Positions 1 to 7,251 of a DNA stretch of 64,000 nt are shown here, in pieces; position 1 is the stretch's first letter; each line of letters opens with the position of its first letter. Under the pieces are notes generated by a model. That model saw nothing but the letters and a program-made list of their open reading frames with translations. It ran no database searches and was not told the origin of the DNA. A program made the translations under genes and the position numbers. Source of the DNA: G963663315 sp963668255 (lineage in GTDB: Bacteria > Pseudomonadota > Gammaproteobacteria > Arenicellales > Poriferihabitantaceae); NCBI GenBank assembly GCA_965116595.1, contig OZ220708.1, positions 1,736,001 through 1,800,000 on the forward strand. The letters are read 5' to 3'.

Positions 1-1
1 C

Positions 2-640
2 GCGGTGACACTTGATGCAGAGAAATTGTGCGATCCAGGTGTCCTCGAAAGAACAGGAAGGGCATTTCGAAAACTGCATGACTGCGGCAAGCCCTTCAAG
101 GGGCAATTCGAGTTGTTCGACCAGGTTGACCAATACCTGGCCGTGCTTGCGGATCTGAAAGCCGAATTGCCGTCGGGGTATGACGAAGCGCAAAGGGATG
201 CAGAGTATGTTCGTTCCGCTTTATCCGGTTATGCTTTACCGAACAGGCCCTGCCACTGTGACCCGATGGTGGAAAACTGTATCGATAATGGCGAAATGGT
301 TTATATCATTGATTTTGAATACTCTGGCAACAACGACCCGATGTGGGATCTCGGGGATATTTCAGTCGAAGGGGGTTTTACCGCCGAGCAGGACCATGCC
401 TTTTTGAGCGCATACTTTGGTCATTATCCCGGCGTTTTCGATGTTGGCAGAATGGTGATGTACAAGGCAATGTGCGATTTTCTGTGGACTTTGTGGGGAG
501 TGGTGCAGCATGCCAACAACAACCCGGCGGACGATTTCCGGGCTTATGCCACCGGGCGGCTTGAGCGTTGCCGGACACTCATGGCGAGTGATGAATTTCC
601 CCGGCAACTCGAAGCGGTAAGAGATGGCCCCGGGACATGA
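2..640 (+). CDS. Choline/ethanolamine kinase-like protein (APH fold), 5' end outside window
   Basis: The frame is open to the left edge, so this is the C-terminal part of a longer gene; the GTG at 5 is probably internal, because the family is usually around 300 residues and the N-terminal ATP-binding lobe is absent. The visible catalytic lobe has a Brenner-type H-x-D-x4-N motif (HCDPMVEN, about residues 83-90 from position 5) followed by the metal-binding IDFEY motif, the form typical of choline and ethanolamine kinases. Expected role: ATP-dependent phosphorylation of choline or ethanolamine in the cytoplasm. Its stop overlaps the start of the next gene (ATGA at 637-640), a phosphobase methyltransferase, which suggests translational coupling and favours ethanolamine or a methylated ethanolamine as substrate (inference). 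An aminoglycoside or other small-alcohol kinase remains possible. Confidence 0.75.
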   Translation, partial: AVTLDAEKLCDPGVLERTGRAFRKLHDCGKPFKGQFELFDQVDQYLAVLADLKAELPSGYDEAQRDAEYVRSALSGYALPNRPCHCDPMVENCIDNGEMVYIIDFEYSGNNDPMWDLGDISVEGGFTAEQDHAFLSAYFGHYPGVFDVGRMVMYKAMCDFLWTLWGVVQHANNNPADDFRAYATGRLERCRTLMASDEFPRQLEAVRDGPGT

Positions 641-1410
641 AAAACGCGGACGCCACGCAAAAGGAACTGGAGGCAAATCAATATTCTCTGACATCAATCA
701 AGCGATACGAAGCGATTTTTGGTAAGGATTTTGTCAGTCCCGGCGGCCTGGATATGGCTGTTGAATTAATCGGCAGGCTTGGACTGGCGCCCGGCGCCCG
801 GGTGCTTGACGCAGGTTGTGGACTGGGCGGCAACGCCTTCGTGATGGCCCGGAATTATGGTTTTCAGGTGGATGGCATCGATCTCTCGAGCCACATGATT
901 GAAATGGCGAATCGGAAACTGGACAGTCATGGATTGCGTGATCAGGTTTCCCTGGTGCAGGGAGACTGCCTGGAATTGAATGTGGATCGGCCCGGTTATG
1001 ATGCGGTTTACAGTCGAGACGTATTTCTGCATATTCATGACAAACCTCGTTTGTTCAATCGGCTCAGGGCCGTTTTACGCTCAGGGGGAAAGCTGCTTTT
1101 CACTGATTACTGCTGCGGCAGCGAACCATGGAGTGAAGCTTTTTCCACTTACGTCAAGGGTCGGAGTTATTGTCTGCATACGATTGCCGACTATGCCCGG
1201 ATAATAAGTGACGCGGGGTTCAGGGATGTTGAAGCGGACGACATGACGGATCGATTCCTGCAAACCCTGCAACAGGAACTGGACAGGATACCCCGGTTGG
1301 ACTTCAGCGCCGCTGAGAAAGAGGAAATGATACGAAGCTGGGAAAGCAAGATTGAGCGGGTCCGGTCAGGCAACCATCGCTGGAGTTTGTTTGCTGCGGC
1401 AGCCAGTTGA
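637..1410 (+). CDS. Phosphoethanolamine N-methyltransferase-like SAM-dependent methyltransferase
   Basis: A 257-residue single-domain class I methyltransferase. SAM motif I is VLDAGCGLGG (residues 56-65). Similarity to plant/nematode/Plasmodium phosphobase methyltransferases runs the whole length: an N-terminal NQY (Tyr16), RYEAIFG followed by SPGG, YSRD then LHIHDKP (His132), TDYC, an LH-x4-Y segment, DAGF, and a C-terminal W-x-SK-x-ER plus W-x-LF. In the Plasmodium enzyme as I recall it, Tyr19 and His132 form the catalytic dyad; both have counterparts here (Tyr16, His132). Expected reaction: SAM-dependent methylation of phosphoethanolamine, and/or its mono- and dimethyl forms, toward phosphocholine in the cytosol. 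The start ATG overlaps the upstream kinase stop by four bases. Bacteria usually methylate phosphatidylethanolamine instead, so this enzyme type is uncommon for the group. How many of the three methylations it performs cannot be told from sequence. Confidence 0.82.
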   Translation: MKNADATQKELEANQYSLTSIKRYEAIFGKDFVSPGGLDMAVELIGRLGLAPGARVLDAGCGLGGNAFVMARNYGFQVDGIDLSSHMIEMANRKLDSHGLRDQVSLVQGDCLELNVDRPGYDAVYSRDVFLHIHDKPRLFNRLRAVLRSGGKLLFTDYCCGSEPWSEAFSTYVKGRSYCLHTIADYARIISDAGFRDVEADDMTDRFLQTLQQELDRIPRLDFSAAEKEEMIRSWESKIERVRSGNHRWSLFAAAAS

Positions 1411-1468
1411 TGAGGCGGAAGCAGCAGCAGGAACCACCCGAGCCCTGGACGGCGGCCTTGACCTCGTG

Positions 1469-1490
1469 AGTCAAATCGAATCATTTGACT
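1469..1490. promoter_or_regulatory. Perfect inverted repeat, candidate operator before the osmolyte transporter
   Basis: AGTCAAAT (1469-1476), a 6-base spacer, then ATTTGACT (1483-1490): perfect 8-base arms. The right arm covers a candidate -35 box (1485-1490), so a bound regulator would block transcription of the binding-protein gene at 1584. No regulator gene is adjacent. Confidence 0.45.
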
Positions 1491-1513
1491 TTAGTCGGGT
1501 ATTGGAGTGAAAT
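1485..1513 (+). promoter_or_regulatory. Candidate sigma-70 promoter for the ABC transporter operon
   Basis: TTGACT at 1485-1490 (5 of 6 to the -35 consensus), a 17-base spacer, then TGAAAT at 1508-1513 (4 of 6 to the -10). It lies about 70 bases upstream of the binding-protein start, and its -35 is embedded in the inverted repeat at 1469-1490. Confidence 0.42.
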
Positions 1514-1583
1514 TTGATCGAAGCATGATCTGATCGTGCGAACATCCAACTACAATTAATCAAAACCAGAATCGGAGGAAATC

Positions 1584-2537
1584 ATGAAGTACAAACTGAA
1601 TACAACCTTATTGCTCGCGGGATCATTGATTGCAGGATCAATGATGATTGCGAGTCCAGCCAGGTCAGTGGAATCAAACGACCCAATCAAGCTCACCCTG
1701 CATGACTGGACCGGACAATTGGTCACGACCAACATTATGGCCGAAGTATTGAAGGACGGGGGGTACAACGTCGAACTGGTTCAGGCGGATTACATTGCCC
1801 AGTTTGCCGGTCTGAAAACCGGAGACCTTCATGTGGCCATGGAGATGTGGGAAACCACGGGTCGGGATGCGATGGATGAAGCGACCGCGACCGGCAAGGT
1901 GGAGAATATCGGTGAAACCGGAATGGAAGGAATTGAAGAGTGGTGGTATCCACTGTATATGAAAGAGCGTTGTCCCGGCCTGCCGGACTGGAAAGCGTTA
2001 AATGATTGTGCGGAAGAATTCTCGACGCCGGAAACCGCGCCGATGGGACGTTATATTGGCGGGCCGGTAACCTGGGGCGGATTTGATGATGAACGCGCTG
2101 AAGCCCTGGAACTGGAGTATGAGGTGATTCATGCCGGTACCGATGCCGCGTTGTTCGCAGAACTGGAAGCGGCCTATCAAAGACAGGACCCGGTTTTGCT
2201 GTGGGTTTACGCGCCCCATTGGGCGCCCTCCAAGTACGAGGGAGAATGGGTTGAGTTTCCTCCGTATTCAGCCGAGTGTTACAACGACCCGTCAGTGGGT
2301 GTGAACCCGGACATGGCTTATGATTGCGGCAAGCCGCGCGGCCCCATCTGGAAAGTGGCCTGGGCCGGAGTCAAGGACAAATGGCCGGGCGCATATAACA
2401 TGATCCGGAATTTCGAGATCAGCAATGAGGAAATGGGAACGATGATTGCCGCTATAGATCTGGATGGGCAGAAACTCGATGCCGTGGTTGCTGACTGGCT
2501 GGCAAACAACCAGTCCCGATGGAAAGCCTGGCAGTGA
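1584..2537 (+). CDS. ABC transporter substrate-binding protein, OpuAC/ProX type (betaine/choline-like substrate)
   Basis: A 317-residue periplasmic binding protein. The start ATG is preceded by a good ribosome site (CGGAGGAA, about 5 bases away), and the first ~30 residues form a signal peptide ending near SPARS. The mature part begins LHDWTGQ and contains QADYIAQFAGLKTGDLH, MWETTG and EEWWYP; aromatic residues such as these build the cage that holds trimethylammonium groups in this family. Expected role: capture of glycine betaine, choline, or another quaternary or tertiary amine (TMAO cannot be excluded) and delivery to the permease encoded next. A perfect hairpin separates it from the permease gene, and a promoter with an overlapping dyad lies upstream. 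Neighbouring kinase and phosphobase methyltransferase genes make a choline-type substrate attractive, but this is inference. Confidence 0.85.
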   Translation: MKYKLNTTLLLAGSLIAGSMMIASPARSVESNDPIKLTLHDWTGQLVTTNIMAEVLKDGGYNVELVQADYIAQFAGLKTGDLHVAMEMWETTGRDAMDEATATGKVENIGETGMEGIEEWWYPLYMKERCPGLPDWKALNDCAEEFSTPETAPMGRYIGGPVTWGGFDDERAEALELEYEVIHAGTDAALFAELEAAYQRQDPVLLWVYAPHWAPSKYEGEWVEFPPYSAECYNDPSVGVNPDMAYDCGKPRGPIWKVAWAGVKDKWPGAYNMIRNFEISNEEMGTMIAAIDLDGQKLDAVVADWLANNQSRWKAWQ

Positions 2538-2552
2538 TAGACTGATACTGTA

Positions 2553-2586
2553 CCCGCTGCAGACAGTTCGTTCAGTGTGCAGCGGG
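2553..2586 (+). other. Intergenic hairpin between binding protein and permease genes
   Basis: CCCGCTGCA (2553-2561) and TGCAGCGGG (2578-2586) form a perfect 9-base-pair stem with a 16-base loop. No long T run follows, so it is more likely an mRNA-stabilising or partial attenuation element than a full terminator. It would favour expression of the binding protein over the permease (inference). Confidence 0.55.
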
Positions 2587-2617
2587 ATTTCCCTGATCCC
2601 GAATACAGCAGTCTTGT

Positions 2618-4603
2618 ATGTCTGAGCGTGGCCGCTATTGGCTGATTCGACTCAGTTGGTTCGGTGTCGTCGGTTTCACTGTGCTCATGGTGTACCTGGG
2701 CAAGTCGAATATCCGATGGGCGTTCAAGGTTCCTCCCGGTTGGCGATTACCGCTGCGCAACCAGATATCGGATTTCATGGATTGGTTGGTCAATGTCGCG
2801 GACCTGGGATTATTTACATTTTACGAGTTGACCCGGAGTGTCTCATGGTTGTTGGAACAGCCATTGGACTTTGCCACGGGGGTATTGGCTACCGGGTTGC
2901 TGTCCGGTGAAGGTTCTGCCGCTGTTCAACTGACTCCGCCGCTGTCATGGATCGCAGTGACACTGCTGGCGATGGTGCTTGGACACTATGCCAGGGGCTG
3001 GAGGTTGTCCCTGTTTGTCGGCGCATGTTTTTGCTATCTGGCGGTTTTCGGGCAATGGGAAAGCGCCATGCTGACATTGTCTTCGGTCCTGATTGCTGTT
3101 CCTATCGGGGTTACCACAGGCGCATTTCTTGGCATCCTGGCATATCGCAATCGCTGGTTTGAGAAAATTATATCGCCTCTTCTCGACCTGATGCAGACAG
3201 TGCCTGTTTTTGCCTACCTGGTGCCGATCCTGTTCCTGTTCGGATTCGGACCGGTGGCGGCAATGATTGCGACCATTATCTATGCCATGCCGCCGATGGT
3301 TCGGGTCACCATCCTCGCATTGCAACAGGTCCCGGATGACTTGACTGAAGCCGGTCAGATGGCAGGTTGCAACTCATTGCAAATGATTGCAAAGGTATTG
3401 TTACCTTCCTCGATGCCGATGCTGATGGTTGGCGTCAATCAGGTCATCATGTTGTCTTTGAATATGGTCATCATCGCTTCGATGATCGGGGCCGGGGGGC
3501 TGGGGTATGATGTCCTGTCAGCATTGAGGAGGCTGGATATCGGAGCGGGTTTTGAATCCGGGTTGGCAATTGTGGTACTGGCAATTGCCCTTGACCGGTT
3601 GAGTCAGGCATACGCCACCCGCTCCGGCGCCAGTTTCAGAAGCGTTACGCACAAGGGGTTGATCAAGCGGCATTCTCATCTGGCAATTTCCGTGGGTATA
3701 CTGGTTGTGATTTCGCTGGTCTCGCTGGTTTTAAACTGGGTTCAGGCCTATCCCGAATCGCTGACCATTACTACAGGGGATTTCTGGAGCAATCTGGTCA
3801 AGTACATCAATATTAATTATTACGACCAGATCGAAGCAGTCAAGATATTCTTACTGATGAATGTGTTATTACCAATTAAACGATTTCTGCTGATCCTGCC
3901 CTGGCCGATGGTTGTGCTCGCTGTGGGGTTGCTTGGTTTTCAACTCGGCGGAATTCGACTTGGTCTGATTACATTTTTTCTCGCGCTGTTCTGTGCGCTG
4001 ACAGGGTTGTGGGGAAAAACCATGGTAACCGTATATCTATGCGGAATTTCGGTTGTGTTTGCTGCGCTTCTGGGCATTCCGATCGGCATTCTGGGCGCCC
4101 AGCGGCCGGTTCTTGGCAGGATCATTGAGACCATCATCGATACCCTGCAGACGTTGCCGTCATTCGTTTATCTGATGCCAGTCGTCATGCTGTTCAGGGT
4201 GGGCGATTTTTCGGCGATGATTGCCGTAATATTTTATTCGATTGCCCCTGCGATTCGATATACTTTGCATGGTATTCGTCAGGTCAACCCGGAACTGATA
4301 GAAGCGGGCCTGGTCAGCGGATGTACCCGCTGGCAGATTCTGACCAGAATCAAACTTCGCATGGCCTTTCCGGAAATCATGCTCGGCATCAATCAAACCG
4401 TGATGCTGGCGCTTTCGATGCTGGTGATTACCGCTTTGGTCGGCACCCGGGAACTGGGCCAGGAGGTCTATATTGCGTTAACCAAGGCCGATACCGGAAG
4501 GGGTATCGTAGCGGGTTTATGTGTCGCATTCATTGCGATCACTACCGATCGATTGATCCATGCCGGGGTCGCACGATCCCGGCAACGTCTGGGTCTGGAA
4601 TAG
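2618..4603 (+). CDS. Fused double permease of a betaine/choline-type ABC transporter
   Basis: A 661-residue inner-membrane protein made of two copies of the BPD_transp_1 permease domain. The EAA-like loop, where the ATPase docks, appears twice: DDLTEAGQMAGC near residue 240 and PELIEAGLVSGC near residue 560. Both copies carry the preceding pattern D-x-(L/M)-QT-(V/L)-P and similar membrane segments, so the protein could form the whole transmembrane part that two ProW subunits normally make. It follows the binding-protein gene after an 80-base gap with a hairpin. No ATP-binding subunit (ProV/OpuAA type) is encoded anywhere in the visible cluster; it may lie left of the window or elsewhere. Start ATG at 2618 chosen because the hydrophobic N-terminus follows directly. 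Confidence 0.85.
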   Translation: MSERGRYWLIRLSWFGVVGFTVLMVYLGKSNIRWAFKVPPGWRLPLRNQISDFMDWLVNVADLGLFTFYELTRSVSWLLEQPLDFATGVLATGLLSGEGSAAVQLTPPLSWIAVTLLAMVLGHYARGWRLSLFVGACFCYLAVFGQWESAMLTLSSVLIAVPIGVTTGAFLGILAYRNRWFEKIISPLLDLMQTVPVFAYLVPILFLFGFGPVAAMIATIIYAMPPMVRVTILALQQVPDDLTEAGQMAGCNSLQMIAKVLLPSSMPMLMVGVNQVIMLSLNMVIIASMIGAGGLGYDVLSALRRLDIGAGFESGLAIVVLAIALDRLSQAYATRSGASFRSVTHKGLIKRHSHLAISVGILVVISLVSLVLNWVQAYPESLTITTGDFWSNLVKYININYYDQIEAVKIFLLMNVLLPIKRFLLILPWPMVVLAVGLLGFQLGGIRLGLITFFLALFCALTGLWGKTMVTVYLCGISVVFAALLGIPIGILGAQRPVLGRIIETIIDTLQTLPSFVYLMPVVMLFRVGDFSAMIAVIFYSIAPAIRYTLHGIRQVNPELIEAGLVSGCTRWQILTRIKLRMAFPEIMLGINQTVMLALSMLVITALVGTRELGQEVYIALTKADTGRGIVAGLCVAFIAITTDRLIHAGVARSRQRLGLE

Positions 4604-4633
4604 ACCCGGCTGTCCACAGTCTGGAGTCAACAT

Positions 4634-5515
4634 ATGAACATAGTAGAGCATGTCAGTCAGATAAACTCGTTACCCTGCTGGCGAGGTAAAATCCAGGTCG
4701 AACCGCTCGCTGGCGGCATGACAAACCATAATTTCAAGGTCGAGGATTCCGGGAAAAACTACGTTGTGCGCCTGGGCGCCGATGTTCCCGAGCATCTCTT
4801 GTGGCGTGAGAACGAAGGCAGGGTCTCCATGACCGCGGCAAAATACGGATTTTCACCGGCTGTATTTTACCGCGAACCGGGCGTACTGGTGATAGATTTC
4901 ATTGACGGCAGGGTGTTTTCCGGGGACGATGTCAGAAACCCTGAAAATCTGCGGAAACTGGTCGATCTTCTGCAGCGATTTCATCGGCAAATGCCCTTGA
5001 GATTCGAAGGTTACACGATCATGTTCTGGGTATTCCAGGTGCTGCGGCATTATCGCAACATGCTGGCAGCCAGGGACTCCGCGTACAGCGGGCAAATTCC
5101 TGAACTGATGGAAATCGCAGAGGTTCTTGAACGGGCTGTGGGCCCGGTTGATATCGTCTTCGGACATAATGATCTGCTGGCCGCAAATTTTATTGATGAC
5201 GGAGAGAAAATCTGGTTGATCGATTTTGACTATGCCGGATTCAACAGCCCTTTGTTTGATCTATCCAACCTGGCGTCGAACAGTGAGTTGGATGAGGCAC
5301 AGGAACGGCATCTGCTGGCGCTTTATTTTGACCGGCCGGTCAGCGCCGGATTCTGGCGCAGTTACAATGCGATGAAATGCGCTTCCCTGCTACGGGAAAC
5401 GATGTGGTCGATGGTGTCGGAAGCGTATTCGACGATTGACTTTGATTTTGCTGACTACACTCGCGAGAACAGAAGCCGATTCGAGCGTGCCTGGCAACAC
5501 TATACCCAGACCTGA
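4634..5515 (+). CDS. Choline/ethanolamine kinase family protein (LicA/APH fold)
   Basis: A 293-residue complete APH-fold kinase. Visible features are an N-terminal glycine-rich stretch LAGGMTNHNF followed by VVRLGAD, the catalytic GHNDLLAANF (H-x-D-x4-N type, about residues 176-185) and the metal-binding LIDFDYAGFN. Expected reaction: ATP plus choline (or ethanolamine) to phosphocholine (or phosphoethanolamine) in the cytoplasm. It sits 30 bases after the double permease, so imported substrate could be phosphorylated at once. It is distinct from the truncated kinase at the left edge, giving two such kinases within 5 kb; a division of labour (ethanolamine versus choline) is plausible but unproven. 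Its stop overlaps the next start (TGATG at 5513-5517). Confidence 0.78.
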   Translation: MNIVEHVSQINSLPCWRGKIQVEPLAGGMTNHNFKVEDSGKNYVVRLGADVPEHLLWRENEGRVSMTAAKYGFSPAVFYREPGVLVIDFIDGRVFSGDDVRNPENLRKLVDLLQRFHRQMPLRFEGYTIMFWVFQVLRHYRNMLAARDSAYSGQIPELMEIAEVLERAVGPVDIVFGHNDLLAANFIDDGEKIWLIDFDYAGFNSPLFDLSNLASNSELDEAQERHLLALYFDRPVSAGFWRSYNAMKCASLLRETMWSMVSEAYSTIDFDFADYTRENRSRFERAWQHYTQT

Positions 5516-6330
5516 TGCCCCGCTCCGGCCATATCTACGACATTACCCCGGAAGATTTCAATACGATGGTGCTTGAGAATTCGTTCAAGGGATTGGTGCT
5601 GGTTTACTTCTGGTCACAGAATGTCGGTCCATGCATGAAACTTCTGCCGGATCTGATCAGGCTTGCCGATGAATTTTCGGGCCGGTTTTTGTTGAATCTG
5701 CTGGATACTGATCAACACAAGAGAGCTGCCCGGGATATGGGCGTGGTCAGCATTCCGACCGTTCGGTTTTATCTGCATGGAAAAGTCGTTGAGACCATTC
5801 ATGGCGCGTTTTCTGCAGGATATATTCGCAGCATCATCAAGAAATTTCTTGCCGAAGGCATTGCGATCAATATCGTATCGGACCAGGCGGGACCGAACAG
5901 ACAATTCGCGAATGTACTGGATCGTGCCAAAAAGCTTCTTCTGCAAGGACAAGCGATCGATGCGGCTGCCTTGCTCGATTCGCTTCCCAGTGAGGCTCTG
6001 GAGAATCCGGAAATAGGCCTGGTCAAATCCCATGCCGATTTGATTCGGGCGGCTCAACTGGCGCCGGAGCGGCAGGTCATCGACAAGCGAATTGAAGACG
6101 ACCCCCGGGATTTTCAGTCGATCTATCAACTGGCTGCCTTGAATCTGGTGAGCGACGATTATGAATCCGCGCTGGAGTTGTTGATATCGATCAGAAATCA
6201 GAGCCGTGATTCCAGCCTTGTTGACCAGACAACCAGATCGATAATTGCTGTATTTGCCTTGCTCGGAGAATCCCATCACCTGGTGGAAAGGTTCTCTGAT
6301 ATTCTGAATCAATCCGATTCGACTGATTAG
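5515..6330 (+). CDS. Thioredoxin-domain plus TPR protein, CnoX (YbbN)-like
   Basis: 271 residues. Residues ~1-110 are a thioredoxin fold with WSQNVGPC (33-40) where a thioredoxin has WCGPC: only the second cysteine (Cys40) of the usual CGPC remains, the first position being Val37. The cis-proline region reads SIPTVRFYLHGK. The remaining half is helical and resembles the C-terminal TPR domain of CnoX/YbbN, a chaperedoxin that protects proteins from over-oxidation and hands them to chaperones. With one cysteine it cannot do normal dithiol exchange but could form mixed disulfides. Its start overlaps the kinase stop (TGATG), placing it firmly in the transporter-kinase operon, which is an unexpected partner for a stress chaperone. 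Confidence 0.75.
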   Translation: MPRSGHIYDITPEDFNTMVLENSFKGLVLVYFWSQNVGPCMKLLPDLIRLADEFSGRFLLNLLDTDQHKRAARDMGVVSIPTVRFYLHGKVVETIHGAFSAGYIRSIIKKFLAEGIAINIVSDQAGPNRQFANVLDRAKKLLLQGQAIDAAALLDSLPSEALENPEIGLVKSHADLIRAAQLAPERQVIDKRIEDDPRDFQSIYQLAALNLVSDDYESALELLISIRNQSRDSSLVDQTTRSIIAVFALLGESHHLVERFSDILNQSDSTD

Positions 6331-6332
6331 TT

Positions 6333-7238
6333 TTGGCTGTGCTGAATCCCACTGCCAGGGCCTATGTCCTGCTGACCACGACCGCCTTTTGCTGGGGAGC
6401 CAATTCGGTGCTGGCGCGCGTTGCTGTCGGTGAGGTATCGCCGATGCTGATTGTCAGCCTGCGCTGGTTGGGCGTAGTGATGCTGTTTTTTTTCGTCAGG
6501 CAGGCCATTTACCGGGATTGGGATAAACTGAAATCGCATCTCCCTCTGCTTTTCATGATGGGGGCGTTGGGTTTCACAGCATTCAATGCGCTGTTCTATC
6601 TGGCTGCCCATACCACTACCGCGCTTAATATAGGTATCATCCAGGGATTAGTCCCGGTGTTCCTGCTGATCGGTATGTATTTTGTGTATCGCAACCCGGT
6701 GTCAAAATTGCAGGGGGTAGGTGTCATCGTAACCATACTCGGTGTATGCGTTGTCGCATCGGCTGGTAACCTTGATAAACTGGCCTCGCTGTCGATCAAT
6801 CAGGGCGATTATTTTATGGTTATCGCCTGCCTGTTGTATTCGGGTTATGCGCTGATACTGAGAAGATTTTCCGGTGTGTCGGCGTTAAGCCTGTTCGCTG
6901 TGGTCGCTATTGCTGCCTTAATTGCATCGGTGCCATTGAGTCTGTTGGAAGTGTATCTTGGAAGCTCACAGTGGCCGACCCGAAAGGGATGGGTCGTAAT
7001 TATACTGATTACTGCGCTGCCATCTTTTCTCGCTCAAATTTGTTTTATCAAGGGCGTGACGGAATTGGGGGCAGGCAGGGCCGGAATATTTGTCAATCTG
7101 GTCCCTGTATTTGCTTCGATTCTTGCGGTGACGGTTCTGGACGAGCCATTTCGGGGATATCACGCAGTCGCATTGATTCTGGTAATTGGTGGAATAGGGT
7201 TGGCAGAAATCAAAAAGCATAAAGCAGTCACGGTCTGA
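6333..7238 (+). CDS. EamA-family (DMT superfamily) membrane transporter
   Basis: A 301-residue protein with about ten hydrophobic segments arranged as two EamA repeats: an N-terminal repeat starting near TTTAFCWGANSVLARVAVG, and a second one after residue ~150 with the matching LLYSGYALILRRFSG segment. The family exports or takes up small metabolites such as amino acids and nucleosides; the substrate cannot be predicted. The start is TTG at 6333, two bases after the CnoX-like stop; GTG at 6339 is an alternative. It closes the cluster that begins with the binding-protein gene at 1584, so it may export a product of that pathway. The gene is convergent with the antiporter that ends at 7252. Confidence 0.72.
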   Translation: MAVLNPTARAYVLLTTTAFCWGANSVLARVAVGEVSPMLIVSLRWLGVVMLFFFVRQAIYRDWDKLKSHLPLLFMMGALGFTAFNALFYLAAHTTTALNIGIIQGLVPVFLLIGMYFVYRNPVSKLQGVGVIVTILGVCVVASAGNLDKLASLSINQGDYFMVIACLLYSGYALILRRFSGVSALSLFAVVAIAALIASVPLSLLEVYLGSSQWPTRKGWVVIILITALPSFLAQICFIKGVTELGAGRAGIFVNLVPVFASILAVTVLDEPFRGYHAVALILVIGGIGLAEIKKHKAVTV

Positions 7239-7251
7239 TCGGGACCGGTCG

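Noticed and set aside
1410..1584. Possible riboswitch before the binding-protein gene
   Set aside because: The gap is short and shows a promoter and a dyad but no recognisable aptamer core.
5614..6312. 232-codon open frame antisense to the CnoX-like gene
   Set aside because: The plus-strand gene has clear thioredoxin features and operon overlaps; the antisense frame has none.
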